The position numbers were made by a program, and so were the translations under genes. Below, in pieces: positions 23,701-35,791 of a stretch of 64,000 nucleotides of DNA (the stretch's first letter is position 1; each line of letters opens with the position of its first letter). Origin of the DNA: Diploscapter coronatus (Eukaryota > Nematoda > Chromadorea > Rhabditida > Rhabditidae). The stretch spans positions 22,281,201 to 22,345,200 of the forward strand of contig OZ038422.1 in NCBI GenBank assembly GCA_964036155.1, given 5' to 3'. Under the pieces are notes generated by a model. That model was not told the DNA's origin, ran no database searches, and saw only the letters and a list, made by a program, of their open reading frames with translations.

Positions 23701-26700
23701 AAAGATTTCATCGAAATGACACCGAATAAGGAAGTTATGATGAACATAGTGAAACATAAGGAAAATGTCATACCGATGTTTCGCTTCTTTTAATTTTTAA
23801 TTTTTTTAAAGTGCCAGGTTCCGTGAGTTATTTATACTGGGAAGTAGCCCAGGTCTTCTAGTTTCTGAAACACTTTACCGTTTCTCTATAGACTGCCCGC
23901 TAGAGGAGAAATTTGACTTCTTCAAAGAGTTGTCATGACTCACTTTTGCCTAAGTTGATTTCAAAAATTCATAACTTCCATAATTCTAAGCCAAATTCGA
24001 TAATTCTTTTTTTATTAGACAGAATTTATTATCTAGTTTATCAAACACCAAAAAGAGAATTTTTTTGAATATCGATTTCTGCAGAAATGCGCACTTTTCG
24101 CGTATTGATTGCGTACTTTTAGACTCGTACTGCGTTTACGCGTAAACGACGTTGGAAAAATTCGTCCTTCCAGTATGTCGCGTAGATGGACATGGTGAAC
24201 AACTTTATTCCAGAACTGACCTTGAATTCACATTCGTATGAGCTACAGAATTTTTTGAAGTTCAACGACCAATTATTGCAAAATGCCTTTAGGGCAGTAA
24301 ATTTCAAAAATTCATATCTTCCTATATTTCTGACAAAATTTCATTATTATTTTTTTGTTTTGTAGATCTTGAGTAATAGAACAATGTAAAAGTAACAAGA
24401 AAATTTTACAAATTATTTTTGGTGGGAAAAAATTAGCCTAAGTTACCCTATATACCCGTACTGTGTTTACAAGGATAATGTGAATTAATTTTTAAGTTTC
24501 CCATGAAATCTTGTAGAGCTCTCCGAGTTGGTCAACTTTTGTTCCAGAACTTATTCTAGAATGTGCACACACAGGGAGATAGAAATTTTTGAAAGTTACT
24601 GCCCTAAAGGCACTTTGCAATAATTGGTTATTGAACTTCAAAAAATTCTAGAGCCCATACCGATGTGAATCCGAGATTGGTTCTGAAATAAAGTTGTTCA
24701 CCATGTCCATCTACGCAAAATACTGGAAGGGCGAATTTTTCCAACGTCGTTTACGTGTAAACCCAGGACAGGTTGAAAAATACGCAATCAATACGCGAAA
24801 AGTGCGCATTTCTGCAGAAATCGATATTCAAAAAAATTCTTATTTTGTTGCCTAATAATCTATGAATTAAATGCTGTTCAATAAAAAAATAAATATCGAA
24901 TTTGGTTTCGAATCTTGGAAGTTATGAATTTTTGAAATCAACTTAGGCAAAAGTGAGTCATGACAACTCTTTGAAGAAGTGACATTTCTTCGCTAGCGGG
25001 CAGTCTATAGAAAAACGGTAAAGTGTTTCAGAAACTAGAAGACCTGGGCTACTTCCCAGTATAAATAACTCACGGAACCTGGCACTTTAAAAAAAATTAA
25101 AAATTAAAAGAAGCGAAACATCGGTATGACATTTTCCTTATGTTTCACTATGTTCATCATAACTTCCTTATTCGGTGTCATTTCGATGAAATCTTTTCAG
25201 AATTGTGCTTAGCTCGTCTCTGCGAGCATTTTGATACTAAAGTTAAATTTTTCCCATACAGAATAACGAAAATAGAATTTTTCGAAACTACCAGATGCGG
25301 ACCCTCCAGAACATGCGGAACAAGTGGTCGGATCGGGTTTTAACCGTCAGATTCGTCATCAGTGTAGTCGAAAACCCCCAGGTACAAAATATCAACTGGA
25401 ATATTGAGGGTCGACTTCTTGGGTACCACCCCATACTCGATTCTTACGAATAACGTGTCATACGTGACTTTATCAATCTGGATCGGACTAAAGATAGTTT
25501 TCCTCAATTTCAAGTTTAATTTCAGAGCGTTTCGTTGTCGTTTCCAAGGATGTCTGTGGTCTAATCGAATTTGTGAGGATAGTAATTTGCTGTGTTGCAA
25601 TTGAGTAATTGACCAATTTGGCTAAATGAGGAACTAATCATGTCTTGTCTGTCCTTATTTCTTGTGTTTTTGTCTGTTTTTGCTACAAAATGTCAGTTCG
25701 AATTCTCGGAGTTTCCCCCCACTTTGACTGCTCTGATCCCCTTTCTCAAGCTATTATCCTCCCTCTTCGTCAAAAACACTAGATACTTGTTCGTTATTTT
25801 CCTCTCGGAACAGAATTCCGAATCGCCTTGCAGAGAGATAGGAAAATGCGAAGTTGATTGGTTGGCTGGCAAATTGGTGAAATGAGTTGAGGGAATTGGA
25901 GAATGAGAATGGCTGGAAAGGGGAAAGGGAGTGGAGAGGAAAGGAACAGCAAAAGGGGGAAAGGAGCAGTCAGAAGCAATCACTCGGGATCCGAACAGAG
26001 ATCAAACCTGATAAACATGTCGTCATGATTTGTTTGTGTATTTTGGTAAAATAAAAGGTAAATGATTATCTAGCATCTGATTGTACGCTAGTACTGTGAC
26101 AAAATGTTCACATTAATTCACGATTGTGACAACATTGATATATGATAACGGAATTAAAAGGAATAAAATCACCCACCGACAGCCTGTTTGGAGATGAGAT
26201 GGCAGATGAAAGCAGCGAGGAATGTGAGAAGAGTGATGTGGAAGAGCCAGCAGAAGCAGGCAGCGATCTGATGGACTGATTGGGCGACTGAGTCATAGAC
26301 CGTGATGTGCAGATGCTCCAGAAACTCGATCGCCAGGTCCATCGCCACTGACAGAATGGCTGTTATCACCCCGAGCAAGGCCTCAATACGAATAATTCGT
26401 GAATTCAATACAAGTTCATTCTTTTTTATCAGGTATTTGTGCAAAGTTCTACAGTTATTCTACATTTTCAAGGCAATTTAATCTCCTAGTTTTTCGAGTT
26501 TTATAATTCTCCTTATTATTTAGAAGAATATTTTGGTGCATCTCAAAAATTAATAATTTCTCATTCAGCAAAATAATTCATTTGCATAAGTTCCCTTGTT
26601 CTCAATTTTCGAAGAGGGGAAACTCTCTAGACATGAATAATTCAAAATGCCTTCTTCACAATAAAAGTTTGAAATGATGAATATCGCAAACAACTCACCG

Positions 26701-29675
26701 ACAAGCACCAGCTATCTACCAGAAAATGGACCAAGTTTCGTCCCTGTCCTGAAAAAATCGCATCATTTCTCAATTCTTTCTAAACTTCAGAACGCATTTT
26801 CGAATTGTCGACTTTTTCGAGGATTTGTACAATTTCATCTTCAGTCGCAGCGCCGCTTCATCGAATTCGAAGAATCACCCACTTAACATATTCCACATTC
26901 CCTCGCTGCATTGCGGAGCACGTAGTCGAGGCTCTTTTTGCGTGCCCCCTCTCCTCGTCCTGCTCTGCATTTTCTGCCGTCTAATCTCATTTTGCGCTAT
27001 TCACTTTTTCAAGTAGCATTCTGCTGCAACAATCTCGTTACGGTGATAGCCGGCCAGCCAGGAAATTTGCTGTGCGACTCATTTGCATAGTTCTTGTGGC
27101 TCTCGAACGGGGGTGTCCTCTGTCTGTGTAGCTGCTGTTTGACTCCCCTCATCCATAAGCCACTTACCTCATCACCTTTCCCTCCTCATTATTAGCTAAA
27201 TCTGTTTCAATTTACTCTATTCTTGCTTCTCCTCCCTCCCCCCGCCTTCGAGAACGGCAATCAGGATTTCCGGCTGAATAGACGAGAAGAGGAGCACAGC
27301 AGCGACTCACATATATCAGATTAAAGAGAAACGCGAAAAGCTGTGAATTATCGCAGCCATTTGTGCGGCATCTTCAAAACACGTAATCGCATATTCTCAA
27401 TATAGCCTGCTCAGAACAGAAACAGACAGGAATAGGCTCAGTTCGTCAGTCCGGAAAGTGCTGGCGGAAATGCCTTTTGTCAGTCGAAGCAACAGGGCAG
27501 CATGCGAGTGGCTTACTTCGACAGAATTCCGGGAACGTCTCGGGATTTTCCTCGGGGTTCTCCTCGTCCGGGGCCGACTGTTCGTCGTCGTTCTTGCCCT
27601 CCATCAGCGACCTCTTCACATCGTTCATCACACTAAAATAGCGCAATCATTTTCGCATGAAGATCATCTAGGCTGTTGGTGATTGAAATAAAAATAACAC
27701 TGCAAGAGTTACACTAGAGATTTTTCAACAGAGAAGTTCAGAGTTGGTTCTTCGAGGCTTCTAAATCCAGAATTCCGAACGTCCCCGTTCCTTATATTGG
27801 CCTCTCCAGCTAATGCCCAATTACCCAAACAACCCCTGCTGATAATTCAGACGCGCCGGGCAGCGAGTCGAGCAAAGTGCTGAAGTCTTTGGATGGGAGT
27901 GGGACTGATTGAATAACAATGGAGGGGACTTTAGAAGATTTGACTGAAAGCGAGATGAGGGAAGGGAAACGAGGAATTATTCATTCGAGTGGACGAGAAT
28001 AGAGGAAAAAAAGTCTGAGGATTGGAAGAAATGGGATGATGATGAAAGCTAGAAGGAGAGGTAAGTTGAAAAGAGACAGAGGATGGTGCCGAGTGGCGCT
28101 GTAGAAGTGGGAGTAAGGAGAGGATAAATGAAGTTGAGAGGCAAGTTCGCTGAAACGACCAAAACAGCCCAGAACTGGGGAAAACTGCTCAGAAGTTGAG
28201 CCGATTTGTAGAGCAGTGGAGAATACTTACTGCCCAAGAGAGGGAGAGAGAGAGAGAGAGAGAGGAATTGCGTGATGCTACTGAATACGCTGTTCGAGGG
28301 GAGAGCGAATTAGCTAGAATAGATATAGCTGAGATGGAGATAATTAGGCGAGGGTACAAAGAACTGTAGGAAAAGCGGATATTTTAGGAAAGGAATTCTG
28401 AGAAAATTAGCAATCCCCGGGGAAAATAACTCGATGAAAAGACAAAACACAAGGAAATCAGCGGGCAGGTAATTGGCAGCTCGCAACTTTGCAGAGCAGG
28501 CTACAAAATGGCTGAATATGAAAGGGGAGGGAGAGGGAAAAAAAAACTATGAGAAAACGAAAGGAATGGCAAATAGAGTGGATTAGATATGGAAATGAAA
28601 GTGGAAGGATATATAGAGAAGAAGAGGGGGGAAGTCAGATATGTGACAGGACATAATTGTCGGGAATTCCTGGAGTGGAATGAGAGAACTCGACAAATTA
28701 ACACAACGCTAATTAGGACTAATTGAATTAGCCAAATGATTGCAAAAATTGTGCATGACAACATGAGAAAAATGCGCGTGATCAGAAATGAAGATTAGCT
28801 TAAACTTCTCGAATTTGAGGAAGAACACATTAAAGACGAGGTTACTGTAGCTAGAAATGTCAATTCTTCCAAAAAAAGATGAAGATTCGACTTGTCACGT
28901 CGCGCGATTTCATCCACTCTTCTCATTTTCATTCGAGCGAACCCTCCATTCCCTTTCCATCATCATTCTTTGTTCTTGCCTTTTCCTCTTTCGCACAATC
29001 CCTCAATTCTCCTTCACGAGCAGGCAGAATTCAGTGTGATTTGGCAGCACGCCGCTTCAGAAATTTGATCTGCTCAGGGACTCAAATCGAAAAGAAAAAT
29101 GATGAAAAACCTAGCAAAAACAAAAATTCGAAATGGAAATGAAAAGATTTGACGAGGAAAAGGAGGAGGGTGAATTGCAGATGAAGCACGAGTTATTGTA
29201 ATTGGAGCAGAATGGCGAGAACAGCAGGATGATCAAGAATTATATGATGAGTATAGGAACGCTGCTCAGAGTTAAACTCAAATGAAGAGTGACGACATTA
29301 TTTGCTCATCATAACTCGTCGAGATAAGACAGCGCAATAATTCAATTATTTCATCAAGCTATCATATCCAAGTAGAAATAAACATAGGATAAACTAACTT
29401 AGAAGCAACTTATTATGATGGTTGTGGTTTGAAAAGGTGAGTAATTGCAGTAGAAGTCGACTACATGCATCAAATGAAATGATAGAAGGGTGTGGAATGG
29501 AATAATTTGAACAATCAAATAGCTTCTACCAGACTACAGTAATAAATCTAATTAGCAAACCTAAAACAGATTTTAAAGTGGTTTACCTTTGGAGCCATGT
29601 TTTCTTGGGCGGCTTGTGGTGCATTTGAAGCATAGCGATTGGCGAAAGAATCGAGACTTTTGCCAGGGGGTCCAT
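17701..29675 (-). CDS. clh: CLC-1/CLC-2-type voltage-gated chloride channel
   Basis: Dimeric plasma-membrane chloride channel, closest in motifs to the animal ClC-1/ClC-2 group and the C. elegans CLH channels. 21 exons (minus): 29675-29587, 27632-27517, 26748-26699, 26381-26177, 23411-23278, 22799-22637, 22353-22222, 21945-21864, 21807-21679, 21663-21579, 21345-21275, 20782-20695, 20650-20560, 20516-20388, 20134-19891, 19196-18984, 18881-18766, 18633-18515, 18470-18352, 18195-18105, 17796-17701; 2562 nt, 853 residues, all phases agree. Selectivity motifs: GSGIPE at about 154-159, GKEGPFVH with the gating glutamate at about E198, and PTGVFVPS. A cytoplasmic tail carries CBS1 (about 604-674), a Ser/Thr-rich linker and CBS2 (about 720-795, with [15 protein letters not shown]). 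The ATG exon follows a (CTT)n-AACAG acceptor. Which CLH paralogue it is cannot be told. The intron at 23412-26176 contains the foldback element. Confidence 0.93.
19730..19875. repeat. Diverged dispersed repeat, copy in a CLC intron
   Basis: Same-orientation partner of the repeat at about 14790-14965, located in the CLC intron 19197-19890. Ends with CTAGGTCTGACAAAATGCG close to the CLC splice donor. Confidence 0.5.
23427..25465. repeat. Foldback / long terminal-inverted-repeat element inside a CLC intron
   Basis: Two arms of roughly 1 kb are near-perfect reverse complements, meeting near 24.45 kb. Outer ends: the left arm enters with GACGTTATTCGTAA and GGGGTGGTACCCAAGAAGTC; the right arm leaves with the reverse complement (GACTTCTTGGGTACCACCCC, then TTACGAATAACGTG). 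Landmarks repeat in both arms: TCATGACTCACTTTTGCC, CCAGGTTCCGTGAG and a 67-codon open frame (minus 23757-23554, plus 25140-25343) that differs by about one residue. The centre is less matched. No transposase is recognisable. The left end lies only about 15 bp upstream (in gene direction) of a CLC splice acceptor, so the element appears tolerated as intronic DNA. Confidence 0.85.
28243..28263. repeat. (GA)n microsatellite
   Basis: An uninterrupted GA dinucleotide tract of about ten units within the second CLC intron (27633-29586), preceded by related GAGAGGG sequence. Confidence 0.8.
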
Positions 29676-32600
29676 TGTCGAAAGTTGCTGTTGAAGAAGA
29701 AGAAGAAGAAGAAGAGGACAAGCCAGGGGCAGATCAAAGAGTACGCACAAACCGAAACAGAAACGGAAACAGACAAAGAAGGAGTAGAATATAATAGAAA
29801 CGAAGTTTGAAAGGATAGAGGTTAGGGGACAGAGGCAAGAAGACTAGCTGTCCTTGTAGGAAATGGGAAGGACTAGAGACGACTATTCATCCCTGCATTC
29901 CCCTGCCTAACTGCATGAACTGCATGACAACATCCCGAGCACGGCACTGCCTAAACCTATTCTGAGTGGAATGTGGACGAGTCAAGGCGGAAAGTCGAGG
30001 AAAAAAACGAAACAGAAGAAAAGGGAGAAAGCAAAGGAGGAGAAAGGATGTGATGGCCGAAAAAGGACTGCTGAAAGGAAGGAAAGAAAGGGGAGGGGCA
30101 AGGAGTCTGCGGCACATCGGGACGGGGATGGCCCGACACCGAATGAATGAATGACTGACTCAAATAGACCGAATAAGTTCCAAGGAGCAGATGAATTATT
30201 GTCGAGTCTGAAGATGGAAGACGAAAGTGCATAGAGAAAGAAGCCGTCGTCAGGAGGGGGAATTATGAGTGCAGAACAGATAAATTTTTGACGATGCAAT
30301 TATGTGAGGAATGGAATGTTGAGAGAAGGGATGAATAAAGACTATCTGGTCCAAAACAATGCCTCGAGAAAACCTAAAGATAGAATAAAATTGAATCATT
30401 GTGATCGATGCACGTTTCTGTGCAAGAACACTGAAATTTGTAGACGGTAAGGATTGTAGCTAGGGTAAACTTGTCGAGCATTTAAAAATATGAACATCAC
30501 CTCTCTTCAAAATCAAGTATACCCTAGGACCTGATAGCTGAAATGTACAAATTTAATATCGTACAAAGGTTACTTTGATATGCTCGAAATGTAAAACTGA
30601 AGACAAAATCTAAGGATGTACATCTCCTATCTGACAATGTGTAACACTTCCGCTAAGTAGATGACCAAATTAGCAATTCAAATTCAGCACCTTCATCTAG
30701 GGTCCCTAAATAGACATGCCAAGTGACGTTTCTGGATAAATTTTTAAAGCACAAAAGTGGTCTAGGTTGTAAATGAAGCTTCTATGAAGAAAAAAAAGTG
30801 AAAAAAGGAAAAAAGTCAAGCTGACAGATTTTCTATGTTCAGCGATTGCAGAAAAGGCCCGAGTGAGCGTTTAAATTCGGTGATCGTCGAGCGTCTGTCA
30901 TTTATGAGTTTTCTTTAAAAGAAGGAATCACAAGTGCACAGGAGGAAATCTTGAACTTTTAATGCTCAACCAGAATCCCGTAATAACGAAAAAGAGATTA
31001 CTCTATGTGAAAGGTACAATGGAAGTGAATGATAACAAGCCGCAGCTATCCGAATAACAGCGACAGCTGTAAGAAAATGGGATGGATATTTATCAGAAAA
31101 TTCAGAGCAATTTCGAACAGACTTATACATTGGAATGAGGTAATAACAAGATGTTATGCTCTTCAACAAATTATGTGATAACCAATGAATTGATGGACAG
31201 CTAAAAAAAGCTTTAAGTCCTGTGTATGATTAAAAACATGAGACGACGAAGATGAATATCAGACAAGAAATGGGTTGTCAGTTCACAAGCGATACTGATT
31301 CTCGAAAGAAATTTTTATCCGATATCAATATCAGTTCTGAAGATTTATTTGAAATTCCAGGACAGACTTTTTCTTCAAAAATTAATTCTGATCCACAATC
31401 CATTGACAGCAATAAGTATAAAATTGGATAAAAGTCTAGATTCTTATGTCAGTCCAGAATGACAAGAATCAATTTAGTGTTTTAATGGGAATTCAAGTGT
31501 TCAAACATTCAAGAAAAACGTCTAGGACCAAATAAAAGGTTATTATCTATCCCTAGACGCCCATACTATTTATCAATTGAATGTTGCAATGCTTTCTGAG
31601 ATTTGCCCCTCAAAGATGAGCCTGATTTTAGATCTCGAAGTAAAGAAAAAGATAAATGTAGCGGAATCGGAATTTTAGATATAAAATAGGAATAACAACT
31701 CAAAAACATTTGCACATAATCGTATTGTCGATGAACGATAACCTGGAATAAGTAAAAGGGATGTGTTTCTTTCTCCCCCTTTTGTAAGCCTTGGATGCGC
31801 GAGAGAAGAGCATTTATTCGTATGCGTTCATTTATTTTCTTTTCGTTTTTCGCGTTTTTAAGGCTAATTATCGATAATTAACAAGTGCTTATTGCGAAAA
31901 TTCCGTTAAATTCGATGAAAGAACGAAGAAAAACGAAAGAAAATAAAAAGAATCGTCAAATGAACAAATGTCGTCAACGCGCGCATTCAAGGGTCAAAGG
32001 AGGAGGAAAAGAGACTCATTTTATTTCGTTTCAAATAGTCAGTCATTCACGATAATTTAGGAAGATAAGAAATACCAATCTCAACGAGAAAAGAAGAGGA
32101 CTACATCATAAGCAAGAAGTTTCAATTTTAAACGACAACACTATTGCCTCTTTATAATTTGTTGCAGCTTATTACTGCGCATTCATGTTCGTCATAACTT
32201 GCAAGCAAAAAAACCGAAATCTTCATTTCTAATATTTTAAGGTATCTGAACAGTTTCAATTTGCTGCCAGCTGCATAAAACAATTCATTCCTTTTCTGAT
32301 TCAGGTGAGAGACTGCTCTAATTGCCTTCTGACTGCAATCCGGATAATCTTCTAATTACTCCATCACAGACAAGGAGCCGAAAAGGACCAAGACGATCTG
32401 AGAGGATTCGACCAAGAATGCTTGAAACCGTTCAGGATAAAGTTTGTAAGTCCCTTTTCCAATCAATAGTTTGCCTCACTCACCTTTACTTTTCCATTAT
32501 CAGACATTTATCCAGTCTAAGGGATCAAATTCGCCCGTCTTCGCGTTATTCGCATTTACTGCAGTCGGTTGGCTACAATTTTCCATTGTTTAGTCGTCGA

Positions 32601-33060
32601 AATCCTTATTTGCCTTCGGAAAATAACAACCGAGGCATACTGTGAAAGTTGAAATTGAGTGACTCCGCCTTTTATGCTCAGAAATCCATTATCCCCTACC
32701 TCAATCCAAAATATCAGTCAGGCAGGTTTCATAGTTCACCCAAGTTCCCTTGTCATTCTGGTATTTCTGCAATTTTCCCACCGTCTCCTAGACAGCGCTC
32801 CTTCCTCTTTCTCAAACGATTCCTTAATTTTCATAGTTTCAGCTAATTTCCAACGAATTTATGAAAATTTTTCTTTGTCAATACAAAATTTGTTGTGATT
32901 TGCTATGAACGAACCTCCAAATTCGTCCGTTTCCTCTACAAAATCTCCCACTCTTCTATCTTCTCAAGCATTGTATCGAATGTACAAAAATAAGCAAATT
33001 TGTCGTGTAATTTTGTGAGAAATGTTCATACAAATTGGCAATTTGATGAGAGAATTTCAG
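29676..33060. other. Divergent intergenic region between CLC and nuclear receptor genes
   Basis: 3.4 kb separates the minus-strand CLC start from the plus-strand nuclear receptor start, so both promoters should lie here. It starts with a GAA-repeat tract (about 29694-29715) that forms the polypyrimidine tract before the CLC start. From 29.8 to 30.3 kb it is purine-rich. No protein-coding chain was found. An exon-like segment at about 32320-32450 ends in a GTAAGT donor and may be a 5' untranslated exon of the downstream gene, because its frame is closed just upstream. Confidence 0.4.
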
Positions 33061-34788
33061 ATGGAATCAGGGACGAAAGAAATCAACCCAAAACAAGAAT
33101 TAGAAGCTAATCCTGAAAACGAATGGGCAATACCCAAATTGGAACCGGCCATCAATTTTTCAGGTTAGTTTGCGGTTCATTCATCATTTCATTTCGATAC
33201 TCTAGTCCCGAATCCATACGAAAAGCCCCTTGGTCAACAGCAACAGAGATCCACCGTAATCCAGCACTTCGACTCCTTCACGCAGCAGCACCATTCACTG
33301 TCCCAGTCAGCTCAGCCAGTCCTCTCTCCCTCTGCCTCTTCGTCCTCGGCCCACTTCCTTGCCTCTCATCCCCCTCCCCTGTTAACTCCTTATCCTTCTT
33401 CATCCTCCTCCGATCTACTCGAACTCGATTCCCGATTCACCTCAACTCTGCCACTCCCAGTCCATTCTCTGTCAGATCAACCTACCCCACCGGCCCTTTT
33501 GTCCAATTCTCCCTCTTCTTCTGCAGCCTATTATCATCCTTCTGCAATCCAGCATCTCCCTCCAAGTTTACCGGCCACCCATCAAAATCTTCTCTTAGAT
33601 GACGACAAAATTCACACCTATCTTCCTAACTACAGGTCATTTGAATGCTTTATTTCAAAAATTCGTTTCTATTCAGATTTAGCGACGAACTTTTCTTCAA
33701 CAATTTGTACGCTCCTTTGGATGTCGGATTTTCTTCTCACGATTTATCCAAAATCCACCCTTCAATCACCAATTTCAATACCAGTCATATGCCCAAATAT
33801 GTAAGTTTGAAACTGTTATTGCTCCTTTAAGAGGTTCCTCTAGATAACGACTCCTTCAAATCCGTATGCCCGAACCTATTCGTCAAATATCCTCTCGACA
33901 AATACCGTAATCCCGACAACTCCAATCACAAAATCATCTTCTTCTTCACTCATCAAAGGGGAGAGTGAGGATGAAAAGAAGAAGACTCCGCAAGATTGTC
34001 AGGTGATTCTTCGAGAAATTATGGATTACTGTAGTCACAAGTCCATCATTTTTCATCAACTAACCTAGCCGAGCATATCTAAGAAAAGTGCACCTTGTTT
34101 GCGTAGTTTCTCTATTCATTTTTGTAGTCACTCCAATTCGTGTGAATTCTATGTCGTCATTTTTCTCTATAGGTTTGCCTCTCGATTTCGTCAAACGGCC
34201 TTCATTTTGGAGCCCGAACTTGCGCTGCCTGCGCAGGTAGGTCTATTCTAGGCAATTTCACAAGTACTTCACAATCGCTTTCAGCCTTTTTCCGAAGAAC
34301 AATCAGCGACGATAAACAGTACATTTGTAAGCGGAATTCGAGGTGCAGAAACGCTGCCAGAGATGGTCTAATTAAAATTAAATTTGAAAAAATATGATTG
34401 AGTTGTTTTAGGAACTGGCTACAGGAAAATCTGCAGGGCCTGTCGAATGAAACGCTGCCTGCAAATTGGAATGCAGCCCGAAAGTCGGTCTCCCTTCAGC
34501 TATTCCAACAAATTCACTCATTCAGATGTGCAAAACAAGCGAATGCGTCCGCCTGACAGCTACCAGTCCTCTTCCCAATCACCCACTCCCTCCGCACTCC
34601 ACTTCCAGTCGACTTCCCAAACTCACTCCCACTCGGCCCCGCCCCCTGTTCCTGTCTCCCTCATTCCAATTCAACCTGTCCCCTCCCACTCTCACAATCA
34701 GTCAGCTTCAACTTCGTCAACTTTCATCTCTCCTTTCTCCATACTTTCCAGATCTAATCACATCTACAACTCTACCAATCTAATTTAA
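33061..34788 (+). CDS. Nuclear receptor with C-terminal DNA-binding domain and no ligand-binding domain
   Basis: Sequence-specific transcription factor of the nuclear hormone receptor superfamily. Exons: 33061-33163, 33206-33635, 33677-33800, 33844-34002, 34173-34236, 34285-34365, 34412-34788; 1338 nt, 445 residues, phases agree. The ATG immediately follows AATTTCAG. Residues 1-270 are low-complexity (Gln, Ser, Pro rich). The DNA-binding domain spans about 271-341: finger one with CQVC and CAAC, P-box region CAACAAFFRR, finger two with CKRNSRC and CRACRMKRCLQIGM. After it come only about 100 Ser/Pro/His-rich residues and a stop, so the usual ~200-residue ligand-binding domain is missing. This architecture resembles C. 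elegans ODR-7 (C-terminal DBD, no LBD, similar length); orthology is not proven. The donor after GAGATG (GTCTAA) is weak. A 3' AATAAA lies near 34862. Confidence 0.85.
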
Positions 34789-35164
34789 AAATGTCCATCA
34801 ATGAAGTTCAAGAAGGATATTTGAGGAATTTCGAATTATTCATCAGTTGCATAGTGATTATTAATAAATTTCCCATCAAGTCGTATAATTAATTATTTTT
34901 TGCATGAAATGACCTTGAGTCGCGAAACACAGCCCCTGGCCAGTCAGGGTTCTAAACGGGACGAAAATTTGCGGTTCGGACCGTTAGAACTGTCCCTGAT
35001 ATTCTATAAAAATGCAAAGATATTGCTTTTTCAGTGTCTTAGGCAACTGTTAACTAGCATTTATCATCAAAATTTCTGTTAAGAAAATTTCAAAGAGACA
35101 ATCACAAAACCGATATGAACACATAGTTGTTGAAATGAATTGCTGAATGTTTAAAAGGTGAATG
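34751..35164. repeat. Direct duplication, copy 1 (covers the nuclear receptor 3' end)
   Basis: About 414 bp that recurs in the same orientation at 37922-38339 with only scattered differences and small indels. It starts at GATCTAATCACATCTACA inside the last coding exon of the nuclear receptor, so its last dozen codons and stop are duplicated, and ends near TGTTTAAAAGGTGAATG. A 60-codon open frame inside is shared by both copies but is probably not a gene. The remaining stretch to 35791 has no gene. Confidence 0.9.
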
Positions 35165-35324
35165 CTTCACTCACATTTATGGTCGCAAGCGTCATCGATC
35201 CTCCATTCCACTTTCCGTTGTTCATCTTCTCTGTAATAATTAATCTTTGCCGTTGTTTGCCTGTCTGTCGTTTGCTGATCAATTTTTATTCTTCAAAGCG
35301 GGACTCGGAAAAGGATGTGAGTCC

Positions 35325-35390
35325 GTAGCGTTGTCCACCAAAATATTTTATGGACAACGCTGCACTTTGGTGGACAACGCACGCCCTCCC
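35325..35390. repeat. Short inverted repeat cluster (GCGTTGTCCACCAAA units)
   Basis: Three copies of a 15-base unit: GCGTTGTCCACCAAA forward, then ATGGACAACGC and TTTGGTGGACAACGC inverted, able to fold on themselves. A similar but longer cluster with GCGTTGCGCACCAAA units lies at about 60847-60990. Confidence 0.6.
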
Positions 35391-35791
35391 TTCATTCACA
35401 CTTGCTAGACAGACTACGACTATAAATGCGAAGACAATTTTAACCCAAAGGCTTTTTGAAAGTGGTCACGACATACCTCCAAAATCACCTGCATAATCAA
35501 TGAAGAAAGAAATAGTGCATGAAAAGATACAGAAAATAGCGAGTAAGTGACCCAAAGATCCATTTGCCAAATTCGTCATCCTTCTCAATTCTCGTCATCC
35601 ATAAATAGTCACTTTTCTTTTTTATTTATTCTTTAGCTTCAATTTGTATATTTCCGATACGGAATATCATTTAAATAGAGTTACATTCAGTTCTAAATCA
35701 TTAATTGCAGACTTTCTCATTCAATCAGTACTCTTTTACTATTTCCACTTTGAAATAATACTATTCTGGTTGTTTAGGTCTCTTAACAAAG

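Noticed and set aside
29887..30299. Several overlapping minus-strand frames rich in Phe/Ser/Pro
   Set aside because: Low-complexity pyrimidine-rich strand; frames open in all phases and no exon signals.
32322..32450. Exon-like basic open segment before a GTAAGT donor
   Set aside because: The frame is closed by a stop just upstream and it does not join the nuclear receptor frame; at best a 5' untranslated exon.
33123..33602. 159-codon plus-strand frame
   Set aside because: Out-of-frame shadow of the nuclear receptor exon 33206-33635.
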